DNA from: Candidatus Bathyarchaeota archaeon
GTDB taxonomy: Archaea > Thermoproteota > Bathyarchaeia > Bathyarchaeales > Bathycorpusculaceae
Reading direction: 5' to 3'
Length of the DNA: 64,000 bases
NCBI GenBank assembly: GCA_003164295.1
Contig: PLTA01000053.1
Coordinates: 52,175 to 116,174 of the forward strand
The position numbers and the translations under genes are program-made. Below the pieces are notes generated by a model. That model saw only the letters and a program-made list of their open reading frames with translations, made no database searches and was not told where the DNA came from. Shown here piece by piece: positions 9,341 to 18,957 of the stretch (its first letter is position 1; each line of letters starts with the position of its first letter).

Positions 9341-10024
9341 CTAACCAAAGGTTCTGAAGAGAAATACTAAATGATCTAAGGCAGCGAAATGTGTTATTCC
9401 AGTTAAAATGTATTGAACTGCGATTGCAGCAATGAGTAACGCCATGACTCTAGCGATTACTAGCGAACCGGTTTTGCCCAAAAACTTGTAAATCCCGTTT
9501 ATGAACCTAAGAATAATCCATGTCAGGGACAAAACGATTAAAACCGCTAAAATCGCTGTTTCAGTTCCGTAAACTTGAAGATTAAATATTGTTGTGGTGA
9601 TAGCTCCAGGTCCAACAAGAAGAGGAATGGCAATAGGAACCGCGCCTAAGCTTTCTGGAGATGAATCAGTGGTTTCACGTGTGCCAGAAATTAAAATCCT
9701 TATGGCTATAATTAGTAAAAGAATGCCGCCCGCAACTTCAAAACTGTAAATTGAAAGCCCAAAGATCGATAAAATTTCTTGACCTGTGAAAGCAAAAACA
9801 AGCAGCAAAATTACGCCAACGAGCACTGCTGTATTAAATACTTTCTTTTTCTGTGCATCAGGCACATTTTGGGTTAAGCCTATAAAGATTGGAATGTTGC
9901 CTAAAGGGTCAACTATTATGAATAAAGCAATAATTCCCTTAACTAGATCAGTGACGAAATCCAAGCAAACATTCTCCGAGTTTACCCTACTCTTGCTATT
10001 GAATCGATAAAAATGTAACGGCAT
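9341..10024 (-). CDS. MarC family integral membrane protein
   Basis: About 227 residues with six hydrophobic segments. The family signatures IALFIIVDPLGNIPIFIGL near the N-terminus and AIPLLVGPGAITT in the middle are both present. MarC-type proteins are membrane proteins of unsettled function (possible amino-acid exporters). The first ~25 residues are polar and may be untranslated; the conserved part begins around CLDFVTDLVKGI. Confidence 0.85.
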   Translation of the reverse strand: MPLHFYRFNSKSRVNSENVCLDFVTDLVKGIIALFIIVDPLGNIPIFIGLTQNVPDAQKKKVFNTAVLVGVILLLVFAFTGQEILSIFGLSIYSFEVAGGILLLIIAIRILISGTRETTDSSPESLGAVPIAIPLLVGPGAITTTIFNLQVYGTETAILAVLIVLSLTWIILRFINGIYKFLGKTGSLVIARVMALLIAAIAVQYILTGITHFAALDHLVFLFRTFG

Positions 10025-10148
10025 TAAACATTCATTGCTTAAAAAAAATTAACCCATCCGAATTAAAAATTAAACAGAAGAATAGAAAGGCTCATCATAA
10101 AAAGTTTTAATGAACTCTGAGTCTCCTTCACATCGGCAAAATCTTCAA

Positions 10149-11051
10149 TTATTGTTTTTCCCAGTTTGCGACAAAATCAAGAAACTCCTGCACCGGCTGG
10201 CCACCATAATTTCTTAATCTGTCTCTAAGCTCGACTTGCTCAACCGCAGATTTCTGAAAGTCTCTTAGTTGACTAGCTCCATCAGTTAGGTAAAGGAAGC
10301 CGTCTGCGCCTGCTCTCGCACATCGGACCGTGACAGTTAGCAGTTCTGATGGCAATGGTACATCTTTTTGGTTATCACCTGGACCGAAAACGTAAAAGCT
10401 AATGTAGAATGGTTTTTTCAACAGCTTTTTGAAGCCGCGTGCTAGCATTTCCCAATACCAAGGCGTCGCATAGTTTTTGCTAAACATGACAACGTTGAAG
10501 GCGTCAGCGTACTTTGCTAAGTCATCAAAGTCTACGCCATAGCGGTCGTAGGAAGTCACAGGGTCGGGTTGAAGACACAAAACTAAGTCTTTTTTCACTA
10601 CTTCTCTCACTTGAGCGATATAGTTGGTGATTTCTTTTTTGCGCCATTCAAGTAAGCCCAAGCCGCTTTTTTTCCAAAGTTCAGTGCATCTTTGGCACGC
10701 GCAGTGTCCGTGGTCTGCAAAGTATTGGCTGTTTAACCATATACCCGGAGAGTGTCGATCAACATCCGCTATGTAACGTAATTGTTCTGCTCTATGCTCG
10801 GGTTGCGTTGCGCATACAATGTCCCAATAAATATTATAGTTGGCGTTTCCCATTTTTGCGGGTCCTAAGGGCGACTGAGATATCCAATCAGGGTGGTTGC
10901 GAACAGCAACATTGTCAGCGAAAACCGCGATATTGCTTTGCATATCATTTCTGGGAGTTAGCCTTATACCGGTTTCTGGTTTAACACGTAAAACGTTGAA
11001 GTCAAATCCCTTAATTGTTTCAGGTTGGAAAGTATATGTGCCAAATTTCAT
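10149..11051 (-). CDS. Hypothetical protein, possible TIM-barrel hydrolase-like fold
   Basis: 300 residues, soluble, no signal peptide. It has a CACQRCTELW cysteine pair around residues 117-122, repeated strand-like stretches (LVLCLQPDP, AFNVVMFSK, KPFYISFYVFGPGD, ADGFLYLTDG) spaced like the strands of a TIM barrel, and an aromatic-rich centre (PWYWEMLARG). This reminds me of uncharacterised glycoside-hydrolase-like barrels in archaea, but I cannot name a family. Stands alone between MarC and the ammonium transporters. Confidence 0.55.
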   Translation of the reverse strand: MKFGTYTFQPETIKGFDFNVLRVKPETGIRLTPRNDMQSNIAVFADNVAVRNHPDWISQSPLGPAKMGNANYNIYWDIVCATQPEHRAEQLRYIADVDRHSPGIWLNSQYFADHGHCACQRCTELWKKSGLGLLEWRKKEITNYIAQVREVVKKDLVLCLQPDPVTSYDRYGVDFDDLAKYADAFNVVMFSKNYATPWYWEMLARGFKKLLKKPFYISFYVFGPGDNQKDVPLPSELLTVTVRCARAGADGFLYLTDGASQLRDFQKSAVEQVELRDRLRNYGGQPVQEFLDFVANWEKQ

Positions 11052-11397
11052 ATTGAATGCCTTTTGGCGCTATGAAGTGTTTGTGATGTTATAAGTTTTT
11101 TGTGTAGCTCTTAAAAAAACCGGGAACTCAAGTTTAGACCAGATTATGATGTCTCTATTTTAGTCCTTGCCTGTCAGTTCACTAAAGTATTTTTTCACTT
11201 AAATCTGTAAATCTGTGCAAAACAGGAAAAAACCCCGTTTTTTCTTAAGGTTAGAGCTTTCTATTTTTTCAGTTATTTTGAACGTTTTTTTAATAGATTA
11301 CTTTATTTGATGAAAAAATTGAATGGATGCTGTGATTAGCGAAGATATATTCAACAAACGCGCATCAATAAGCTAGTATATGTTTCATATGAGCATA

Positions 11398-11455
11398 TTT
11401 TAAATATAAGTCCACAATATTGTACAGGTAAAAAATTCAGAAGTAAACAATTGTT
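11398..11455 (+). promoter_or_regulatory. Promoter and palindrome of the first ammonium transporter
   Basis: TTTAAATATAAG (11398-11409) is a good TATA box, the same 12-mer found before the second transporter. A perfect 10-bp palindrome AACAATTGTT (11446-11455) lies where the early transcript would start, and another, ACAATATTGT, is at 11414-11423. Position suggests a repressor site for nitrogen control. The rest of 11052-11477 holds no gene. Confidence 0.45.
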
Positions 11456-11477
11456 AAATAAAGGAGAGAAATGAAAA

Positions 11478-12773
11478 ATGGCGGTAGATTCAGGAAGCAT
11501 TGCATGGGTAATAACTGCAACAGCATTAGTCATGCTAATGACACCAGCACTAGGATTCTTCTATGGAGGTCTGGTACGAAAGAAAAATCTCGTATCAACA
11601 ATCGTTCAATGCTTCATAATATTCGCAGTAATAAGCATAGTCTGGGCGCTCTGGGGCTATTCCCTAGTATTCGGCAATAGCATCAACGGCCTAATCGCTT
11701 TCAACCCAAACCTTTTAGCCATGGGCAACCTCGATATTCATGTTGTTAACACGCAACTTGCCCCACAGATTCCTCAACTTCTACAATTCGCATTTCAACT
11801 AAAGTTTGCAGCCATCACGCCAGCCCTAATCATAGGCGCTTGTGCAGAAAGATTCCGATTTAAGTCACTCCTTATCTTCATGGTACTTTGGTCGACATTT
11901 ATCTATTGTCCAATTGCCATGTGGGTATGGAACCCGAGCGGTTGGCTTCACAATTTTGGCGCTATTGATTTTGCTGGAGGAATAGTTGTTCACATTTCCG
12001 CTGGCATTTCAGCGTTGGCAGCTGCAGTTGTAGTCGGAAGAAGAAAAGGCTGCGCAGTACCATGGCAAAGTCACATGAAATCTTTGGACCAAAAAAATCA
12101 TGCTTCAGAGTTCAAACCTACGAACATCCCATACGTGCTACTAGGTGCAGCTTTACTTTGGTTTGGCTGGTTTGGATTTAACGCTGGTAGCGCTTTAGCC
12201 GCAAATGACTTAGCTGTCTCAGCACTTGTGGTCACAAACTTAGCTGCAGCGGCTTCGGCAGTTAGCTGGATGCTTGCTGATTGGGTAATTAAAGGAAAAC
12301 CATCCGCGGTAGGGATAGCCGCTGGAGCTGTTGTTGGATTAGTTGCAATTACACCTGCATCAGGCTATGTTAATGTGCCTTCTGCATTAGTAATTGGTTT
12401 AGCAGCGGGAGTTATCTGCAACTTGGTGGCAAACTGGAGAGCTGGCAGATCACGGATAGACGATGCATTAGATGTTTTTGCTTGTCATGGCGTCGGCGGA
12501 ATTTGGGGGTCAATCGCAACAGGACTCTTCGCTTCAGCAGCAGTCGGTATATCAGTAGGCGTTCCTGGCGTCAACGGTGCACTCTTCGGAAACCCGGGCC
12601 AGTTAGTTGCTCAGCTAGTGGCAGTTGGTGTAGTGGTACCATTTGCCTTCTTCGGCTCGTATTTACTCCTTCGACTGGTGAACATATTCTCACCCTTAAG
12701 AGTCAGTGAGCAAGCAGAAGATGCAGGCTTAGATCTGAGCGAACATGGCGAAGAAGCCTTCCAACTAGATTAG
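11478..12773 (+). CDS. amt: Ammonium transporter (Amt/MEP/Rh family)
   Basis: 431 residues, eleven membrane segments. Family signatures: ALGFFYGGLVRKKN near the start, QLKFAAITPALIIGACAERF (GACAERF), DFAGGIVVHISAGISALAAA, GWFGFNAGSALAAN with the pore region, and DALDVFACHGVGGIWG carrying one of the two pore histidines. Imports ammonium across the cytoplasmic membrane. ATG 11478 follows GGAGAG by about 9 nt; the ATG at 11471 is out of frame. The neighbouring transporter has exactly the same length, so this is a tandem duplication. No GlnB/GlnK gene lies beside them. Confidence 0.96.
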   Translation: MAVDSGSIAWVITATALVMLMTPALGFFYGGLVRKKNLVSTIVQCFIIFAVISIVWALWGYSLVFGNSINGLIAFNPNLLAMGNLDIHVVNTQLAPQIPQLLQFAFQLKFAAITPALIIGACAERFRFKSLLIFMVLWSTFIYCPIAMWVWNPSGWLHNFGAIDFAGGIVVHISAGISALAAAVVVGRRKGCAVPWQSHMKSLDQKNHASEFKPTNIPYVLLGAALLWFGWFGFNAGSALAANDLAVSALVVTNLAAAASAVSWMLADWVIKGKPSAVGIAAGAVVGLVAITPASGYVNVPSALVIGLAAGVICNLVANWRAGRSRIDDALDVFACHGVGGIWGSIATGLFASAAVGISVGVPGVNGALFGNPGQLVAQLVAVGVVVPFAFFGSYLLLRLVNIFSPLRVSEQAEDAGLDLSEHGEEAFQLD

Positions 12774-12935
12774 AGCAAATTAAAGCTCTTTTCTTTATTT
12801 TCCTTTTGAGTTTTGATGTGAAACTATTATTTGACAATTTAATCAAAAATTTTTAATTTATTAGACAATTTAATTCTAACTTCAAATTTCATCGACAAAT
12901 TATTGCACGAATATCTGGTAATGCTTTTTATATTG

Positions 12936-12992
12936 AACAATTGTTAATATTTGCTGGAATAATCAAATCAAATGTATAGTTTTAAATATAAG
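12936..12992 (+). promoter_or_regulatory. Palindrome and promoter of the second ammonium transporter
   Basis: The same AACAATTGTT palindrome (12936-12945) as before the first transporter is followed by TTTAAATATAAG (12981-12992). Here the palindrome is upstream of the TATA box rather than downstream. The TATA box lies inside the longer possible reading frame, which argues for the later start codon at 13044. Confidence 0.45.
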
Positions 12993-13043
12993 TTTTTCCA
13001 ACAATCAAGAACATTAGTAACAGCGCCAAAGAGGGTACGTATC

Positions 13044-14339
13044 ATGACAGCAATTGTGCCAGCTGACATTGCATGGGTACTTATGTCAACAGCTCTAGTA
13101 ATGCTAATGGTACCAGCACTAGCTTTCTTTTACGGCGGTTTAGTTCGAAGAAAAAACCTTGTCTCAACACTTGTTCAATGCATAATCATCTTTGCAGTAG
13201 TTAGTCTCGTATGGTTCTTTTGGGGTTACAGTTTCGTTTATGGAAAAAGCATAGGTGGATTCATAGGGTTTAGTCCAAGCCTATTTGGGTTAAACGGAAT
13301 AACCATAAACACAATTAGCTCCTATGCGCCAACTATTCCAGAAATCTTATTCTTCGCATTTCAATTAAAGTTCACAGCCATTACTCCAGCCTTAATTATA
13401 GGCGCTTGCGCAGAAAGAATCCGTTTCAAATCGCTTCTTATCTTTGTTGTTTTGTGGTCAACCCTTGTTTACTCTCCCATCGCCCATTGGATGTGGAACG
13501 CCAACGGTTGGCTTCATGTTTTGGGTGCAGTAGATTTTGCAGGCGGCATAGTCGTACATGTAGCTGCAGGACTATCAGCCTTGGCAGCTGCGCTAGTTGT
13601 AGGCAGAAGAAAAGGCTGTGTCTACTGGAAAGACCAAATGAAAGCATTAGACCAAAAAGGCACAAACAAAACCTTGCCTATGGGCAGCGAGTTTAAACCA
13701 ACCAACATTCCATATGTAATTTTAGGGGCTGGCTTACTTTGGTTCGGTTGGTTTGGTTTTAACGGTGGTAGCGCCTTAGCAGCTAATAACATAGCTGTCT
13801 CTGCTGTTGTAGTTACCAATTTGGCAGCTGCTGCAGCAGCCGTTAGTTGGATGATAATGGATTGGGTGATAAAAGGTAAACCTTCAGCAGTAGGTATTGC
13901 AGTTGGGGCAGTTTGTGGTTTAGCAGCTATAACAGCGGCTTCAGGATACGTAAGTTTCATTGCAGCAGTTATAATTGGATTAGCTGCAGGAATAGTTTCC
14001 AATTTAGTCGCGAATTGGCGAGCTGGCAGATCCCGAATAGACGATACACTGGATGTTTTCGCATGCCACGGAATAGGCGGTATTATCGGTGCAGTGGCAA
14101 TAGGCTTGTTCGCAACAGCTCTAGTTAATCCAGGCGTCACAGGGCTATTTTATGGTCACGCTGCTCAGCTCGGCATTCAAGTTCTTGCTGTGTTAGTAGT
14201 GTCGGCATTCGCGTTTGTTGGATCCTATCTGCTTTTGAGATTGGTCAATGTATTTTCGCCTTTGAGGGTAAGTGCTAAAGAAGAAGAGGATGGCTTAGAT
14301 CTTAGCCAGCATGGAGAAGAAGCATACCACTTAGACTAA
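13044..14339 (+). CDS. amt: Ammonium transporter, tandem paralogue
   Basis: 431 residues from ATG 13044, matching the first copy in length and in its start (PADIAWVLMSTALVMLM against GSIAWVITATALVMLM). An ATG at 12972 would add 24 residues but overlaps the TATA box. Same Amt signatures: ALAFFYGGLVRRKN, GACAERI, DFAGGIVVHVAAGLSALAAA, GWFGFNGGSALAAN, DTLDVFACHGIGGIIG. Both end in LDLS-HGEEA-LD, so the cytoplasmic tail is also conserved. Two copies may differ in affinity or in timing of expression; their promoters are arranged differently. Confidence 0.96.
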   Translation: MTAIVPADIAWVLMSTALVMLMVPALAFFYGGLVRRKNLVSTLVQCIIIFAVVSLVWFFWGYSFVYGKSIGGFIGFSPSLFGLNGITINTISSYAPTIPEILFFAFQLKFTAITPALIIGACAERIRFKSLLIFVVLWSTLVYSPIAHWMWNANGWLHVLGAVDFAGGIVVHVAAGLSALAAALVVGRRKGCVYWKDQMKALDQKGTNKTLPMGSEFKPTNIPYVILGAGLLWFGWFGFNGGSALAANNIAVSAVVVTNLAAAAAAVSWMIMDWVIKGKPSAVGIAVGAVCGLAAITAASGYVSFIAAVIIGLAAGIVSNLVANWRAGRSRIDDTLDVFACHGIGGIIGAVAIGLFATALVNPGVTGLFYGHAAQLGIQVLAVLVVSAFAFVGSYLLLRLVNVFSPLRVSAKEEEDGLDLSQHGEEAYHLD

Positions 14340-14389
14340 GCGTTACTCTTTTATCTCAAAGTTTAGAATATCGTTTTAAGGTTTGAAAA

Positions 14390-14965
14390 ATGAAAGTTGT
14401 TGCTTTTAATGGAAGCGCACGAAAAGATGGAAATACAGCCATTTTAATTCGACGCGTTCTTGAAATACTCAAAAAAGAAGGAGCAGAAACGGAATTAATT
14501 CAGCTAGCTGGAGAACAAATTCATGGATGTATGGCCTGTGGAACATGCCGAAAAATAAAAAACAAAGAATGCAAAATCGTAAACGACAACGTTAACATTT
14601 ACATCCAAAAAATGCTTGAGGCAGACGGCATAATTCTCGGTTCACCAACATATTTTTCCATGATGACTCCCGAAATGAAAGCCCTAATTGACCGAGCAGG
14701 ATTCGTAGCCAAATCAAACTCAGATATGTTTAAAATAAAAGTCGGTGCCGCAGTTGTGGCAGTGCGAAGAGCCGGGGGAGTACCAACTTTTGACGGCATT
14801 AACCACTTTTTCCTTATTAGCCAAATGATCATTCCAGGTTCATCTTACTGGAATGTCGGGGTAGGCTTAAACAAAGGTGATGTTGAAAAAGATGAAGAGG
14901 GAATGGCAACAATGGATGATTTGGGAAGAAATATGGCGTGGCTACTAAAAAAACTTAAGACTTAA
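14390..14965 (+). CDS. Iron-sulfur flavoprotein, NAD(P)H-dependent FMN reductase fold
   Basis: 191 residues. The N-terminal FNGSARKDGNTAIL is the FMN phosphate-binding loop of the flavodoxin-like fold; CMACGTCRKIKNKEC is a compact CX2CX2CX7C cluster motif typical of the archaeal iron-sulfur flavoprotein (Isf) family; GSPTYFSMMTPEMKALIDR is the second FMN-contact region. Members pass electrons from ferredoxin to small acceptors such as O2, peroxide or quinones. Here it sits 50 nt after the transporter, but has no obvious functional link to it. Confidence 0.88.
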   Translation: MKVVAFNGSARKDGNTAILIRRVLEILKKEGAETELIQLAGEQIHGCMACGTCRKIKNKECKIVNDNVNIYIQKMLEADGIILGSPTYFSMMTPEMKALIDRAGFVAKSNSDMFKIKVGAAVVAVRRAGGVPTFDGINHFFLISQMIIPGSSYWNVGVGLNKGDVEKDEEGMATMDDLGRNMAWLLKKLKT

Positions 14966-15184
14966 CTGCCAATTTTTGAATGCCTAGCATTATCTGTTTT
15001 TCTCTATTTTATTTTTTTTCTTCTTGAAAAGCAATCAATTTATGATGAAAAGTGCACACTAAAGTTCAAAGCACAACTATGTTGAATCATATTTTAAGTG
15101 TTTAGCAGCATTTTGGTAGATTGGTAAGTGTATTTGTACTAACAAAAAAACATAAAAACAAAAAAAGGTTTAGAAAAAAAATGT

Positions 15185-16819
15185 TTATTTCAATATTGCT
15201 TTGAGGTCTTCGTCGGGTGTTTTGATTGGCATTATGTTGAATTTTTCTACCAGTACGTTTAGGATATTTGGGGTTATGAACGCGGGTAAGCTTGGTCCGA
15301 GGCGAATATCTTTTATTCCAAGGTACAGTAACGACAACAATATGGCTACGGCTTTTTGCTCATACCACGACAACACTAATGAGAGGGGCAAATCGTTAAT
15401 TCCTACGCCGAAAGCGTCTGCCAAAGCCTGCGCGATCTTTACAGCTGAGTAAGCGTCATTGCACTGGCCAATATCTAACAACCGTGGAATGTCATCAATT
15501 GTTCCTAGTTCTTTGTCAAAGAAACGGAATTTGCCGCATGCTAACGTTAAGATAATGGTGTTATTGGGTGCCTTTTCCACAAATTCAGTATAGTAGCTTC
15601 GGCCTGGTTTAGCGCCATCGCATCCTCCAACTAGTATAAAACGTTTAATGTGTCCATTCTTTACAGCTTCAACAACTTTACCTGCTACATTGAGTACTGC
15701 ATTTCTGCCAAATCCGACCAGAACAGATTTGTCTTCCAATTCTTCTGGGAACCCTGGAAGTTCCAACGCTTTCTTTATCACTGGTGAGAAGTCCTTGCCC
15801 GTTACATGAGGAACGCCTGGATAGGCAACAGGTCCTGAAGTGAAAATCTTGCCCATGTAGCTTTCGACTGGTCTTTGGATGCAGTTTGTAGTCATCAATA
15901 TTGCGCCCGGGAATTGAGCAAATTCTTTTTGCTGGTTTTGCCATGCCGTTCCATAGTGACCATTAAAATTCGGATACTTGTTAAGTGATGGATACCCATG
16001 TGTGGGAAGCATTTCACCATGTGTGTAAACATAAATGCCTTTGTCTTGGCTTTGCTTAAGAATTTCCTCTAAATCAATAAGATCGTGTCCAGAAACAAGA
16101 ATTGCATTTCCTTTTTTATGCCCAAGAGGTACCTTCGTTGGAACTGGATGACCATATCTTTCAGTGTTTCCAGCGTCAAGAAGTTCCATTGCTCGTATGT
16201 TGATTTCTCCACATTTGAAAACTAAACCTACAAACTCGTTAACGCCAAGTGACTTATTGAATGGCGCTGCAAGTCCTTCATAGATAAAGTCAAACACTTT
16301 GTCGTCTTTTTTTCCAAGAAGATACGCGTGATAGGTGTAGGCAGCTACTCCTTTTAAGCCATAAGTTAATAGCCATTGGAGTGAGTGCAAGTCAATGTTG
16401 ATTGTTGAATCGGAGTTTATTCCATAGTTCTTTCCTTGTGCAATCAAATCTGCGGTTGTTTTCCCAAGTTGCATTCTAAAAGACGTTTTAACATAGCCTT
16501 TTTTTGCTTGCAATTGTGAAAGTAATTGATTTTGCAACTGCGCAGTTTTTCTTATGTAGCCGGCTATTGATTCTGGGTCAAAGTTCACGTTTGTCAAAGT
16601 AGAAAACAATGCTTCACAAGTAAAAACAGCAATTTCTTCATCCTTTAATCCAATTGTGTTTGCGTCAATTGATAGTTGGCTAAGTCCTCTTAGCATGTAA
16701 ACTAACAAATCTTGGAGTGCTGCGACGTCAGGCGTTTTTCCGCATACGCCTGCTATTGTGCAGCCTTGTCCTTTTGCTGTTTGTTCACATTGGTAACAGA
16801 ACATTTTATTTTGGCTCAT
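15185..16819 (-). CDS. hcp: Hybrid-cluster protein (hydroxylamine reductase)
   Basis: 544 residues, the usual length. The N-terminal cluster motif CYQCEQTAKGQGCTIAGVCG has CX2CX8CX5C spacing. Hybrid-cluster ligands are visible downstream: HGEMLPTHGYPSL, TTNCIQRP, GGCDGAKPGRSYY and LACGKFRF. The enzyme reduces hydroxylamine and, in bacteria, nitric oxide in the cytosol of anaerobes. It lies alone, between two gene deserts of about 220-260 bp, and no reductase partner (Hcr) is next to it. Confidence 0.95.
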   Translation of the reverse strand: MSQNKMFCYQCEQTAKGQGCTIAGVCGKTPDVAALQDLLVYMLRGLSQLSIDANTIGLKDEEIAVFTCEALFSTLTNVNFDPESIAGYIRKTAQLQNQLLSQLQAKKGYVKTSFRMQLGKTTADLIAQGKNYGINSDSTINIDLHSLQWLLTYGLKGVAAYTYHAYLLGKKDDKVFDFIYEGLAAPFNKSLGVNEFVGLVFKCGEINIRAMELLDAGNTERYGHPVPTKVPLGHKKGNAILVSGHDLIDLEEILKQSQDKGIYVYTHGEMLPTHGYPSLNKYPNFNGHYGTAWQNQQKEFAQFPGAILMTTNCIQRPVESYMGKIFTSGPVAYPGVPHVTGKDFSPVIKKALELPGFPEELEDKSVLVGFGRNAVLNVAGKVVEAVKNGHIKRFILVGGCDGAKPGRSYYTEFVEKAPNNTIILTLACGKFRFFDKELGTIDDIPRLLDIGQCNDAYSAVKIAQALADAFGVGINDLPLSLVLSWYEQKAVAILLSLLYLGIKDIRLGPSLPAFITPNILNVLVEKFNIMPIKTPDEDLKAILK

Positions 16820-17076
16820 ATTTTCTTACCTACATATTATATGTGTTAGTTTTGTACATAGCTATTGTCCCGAATATGTAAGGGATAAAATGCATAATCT
16901 GGTGGCTTGTTTTGGTTTTGTTTTTTGTTAATTTTACAATATGAATATTTTTTCTTCATTATTTTTTGAAGTTAATTTTTCTTGAAAAATTACGGCGATG
17001 ATTATTGAAACTGCCATAAAGTAATAAAGCATCTAAAAGCTTATCCCTAAAACGTATGTAATACAGCTTAGTCAAT

Positions 17077-17793
17077 ATGTCGTTTGAATCTGGCAGAAAA
17101 CTTGGTTTAATGTCCAGTTTAATTTTTGTTATAGGTCCCCTCGTGGCATTGTTATTGGATGGATTGTTGTTTTTTTCTATATTTTTCAGTTTTTCCTCAA
17201 TCGTAATATGGATTGGATTAATCGGTTTTATTCTGATAAGTTTAGTTGGATTCATCATGTTTATTGTCGCTATGTACCAATTGAGCCATTTCTATGGAGA
17301 ACCAGGCATTTTCAAAAACATTATTTACTCCTTAATTGTAGCCATTGTTGGGGCAGTCTCTATTGCTCTGACATTAGTCGCCTTCATTTTATTTAGAGTA
17401 GGTCAATCAACCAGCTCAGCACCAGGAGCAGGTTTGTTCATCGTCGGATTTTTGGGTCTATTAGGTGCGTTTTTAGTCATTGTATTGTTTAGCTGTTTAT
17501 TTTTTAAACGTGCTTTTAACAAACTTGCAGAAAAATCGGGAGTTCATAATTTTGAAACGGCGGGATTACTAATTATAATTGGTGTGATTATTCCCTTTGT
17601 GTCTTGGATCGGCTAGATTTTTGCAGTCACAGGATTTAACTCGCTAAAACCAAAACCGACCGATAGCTCTTCTGCATACTACACAACCTTGTCACAACCT
17701 GCAACGATTCAAAACAAGTATTGCCCTTATTGCGGAACGCCAAACAATTTAGCTGCTGCTTTCTGTAAAAACTGCGGAAAGCGACTGCATTAA
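17077..17793 (+). pseudogene. DUF996-type membrane protein with zinc ribbon, split by an in-frame TAG
   Basis: The first part (17077-17616, 179 residues) has five or six membrane segments and fits DUF996. It stops at TAG (17614-17616). The same frame then continues without interruption for 58 codons (IFAVTGFNSLKPKP, a polar linker, then CPYCGTPNNLAAAFCKNCGK) to TAA at 17793. DUF996 proteins, as I know them, carry exactly such a linker and C-terminal zinc ribbon, with a Gly-Trp before the last hydrophobic stretch. So TAG most likely replaces a TGG Trp codon. It is either a nonsense mutation, a readthrough site or a sequence error. Confidence 0.7.
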
Positions 17794-17894
17794 AGAAGTT
17801 GCTTTTGAAAACTAACTTTTTCCTCAAATTCTTAAAGCACAAAAAATCTTATATCTGAGTGCCTCCTCCTCTTTGGGTATAGTTGTGATTATTT

Positions 17895-18875
17895 ATGGCA
17901 GTTAAAACAACACCTGATTATATTGACTTGCTTAACAGCGCAGTTGAACGTGAAATACAAGTTTCACTTCAATATATGCTTCAGCATGCAAAAATGGAAA
18001 AGCTTGTACGCAGAATAATCCCTGAAAACATTCTTCTTGACAAAACCACATATGACGCAGTAGGAAAAATTCTTAGAGAGATCGCAATCCAAGAAATGAA
18101 GCATGCGGCAACCATTATTGAGAGAATCTATTATCTTGGCGGACAAGCGTCAACCAAAGCAAGCAAGATTACAATTGGCAATAGCTTAAGCGAATTCGCT
18201 AAACTAGGTGTAAAAGCTGAAGAAGAAGCATTAACGCTTTATCGCCAAATCATAGAGACCGCTGGAAAAATGGGCGATTGGGAAACACGTGAAGTATTCG
18301 AGAAAATCTATGGCGAAGAAGAAGGGCACTTTTTCAAATTTCAAGAATACATAAAGTTCCACGATGAGAAAGATGAGCCAAGCAAAGTGCCGTTGGCTGA
18401 ATGGCGCAAAATATACACCGATGATTACTTTGCGCTTTTAAACAGGGCTGTTTCTGGAGAAATTACCGCAATTATCCAATACACTAATCAGCATGAGAAA
18501 ATGGCGTTCCTTGAGCTCCGAATGAAAAATACTCCTCTAGAAACTGTCAGCGAAACGAATAAAGCAGCTGTTGTGAGCAAAATACTGAAAGGAGTTTTTA
18601 TGGCAGAAATGGATCATCTGGAAAAAATCAGCGAACGCATTTACTTACTTGAAGGTGAAGCGACTTACAAACCGGATCCAATTCCAGTCGTCGGGGATAC
18701 AGCTCAAGACTTTTTAACGTTGGATCACGCTTTGGAAAGCACCACAATATCTTTGTACAGGCAAATTATTGCTGAAGCGCTCAAACGTGGCGACACAACA
18801 ACAAGACGGATGTTTGAAGACATAATACTCCAAGAAGAAGACCATTACTGGACATTTGACGACTTTGTAAAATAA
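17895..18875 (+). CDS. Two-domain ferritin-like protein
   Basis: 326 residues made of two tandem ferritin-like four-helix bundles (about 7-155 and 175-326). In each, the carboxylate/His iron ligands can be placed: domain 1 LNSAVEREIQVSLQY, IQEMKHA, EEEALTLYRQI, GEEEGHFFKF; domain 2 LNRAVSGEITAIIQY, MAEMDHLEKI, LESTTISLYRQI, QEEDHYWTF. Bacterioferritin/Dps-like function in iron storage or peroxide defence is likely. The fusion of two complete bundles in one chain is less common and would give a pseudo-dimer. Stands alone downstream of the DUF996 gene. Confidence 0.85.
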   Translation: MAVKTTPDYIDLLNSAVEREIQVSLQYMLQHAKMEKLVRRIIPENILLDKTTYDAVGKILREIAIQEMKHAATIIERIYYLGGQASTKASKITIGNSLSEFAKLGVKAEEEALTLYRQIIETAGKMGDWETREVFEKIYGEEEGHFFKFQEYIKFHDEKDEPSKVPLAEWRKIYTDDYFALLNRAVSGEITAIIQYTNQHEKMAFLELRMKNTPLETVSETNKAAVVSKILKGVFMAEMDHLEKISERIYLLEGEATYKPDPIPVVGDTAQDFLTLDHALESTTISLYRQIIAEALKRGDTTTRRMFEDIILQEEDHYWTFDDFVK

Positions 18876-18957
18876 AATTAAACCTATCTTTTTTTATTCT
18901 TAAGTAAGTCAACCAGATTTCCGAAAACTTAATTCCAAAGACCATGCAACATTAAAT

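Noticed and set aside
12972..13043. Upstream start of the second ammonium transporter
   Set aside because: It would place the TATA box inside the gene and add residues absent from the first copy.
13622..14140. Long minus-strand frame of 172 codons inside the second ammonium transporter
   Set aside because: It is antisense to a clear Amt gene and its Ala/Pro/Thr composition is just the complement of that gene's codons.
17614..17616. UAG read as pyrrolysine in the DUF996 gene
   Set aside because: Several genes in the window end normally with TAG and family members have Trp at this place; no Pyl machinery is seen here.
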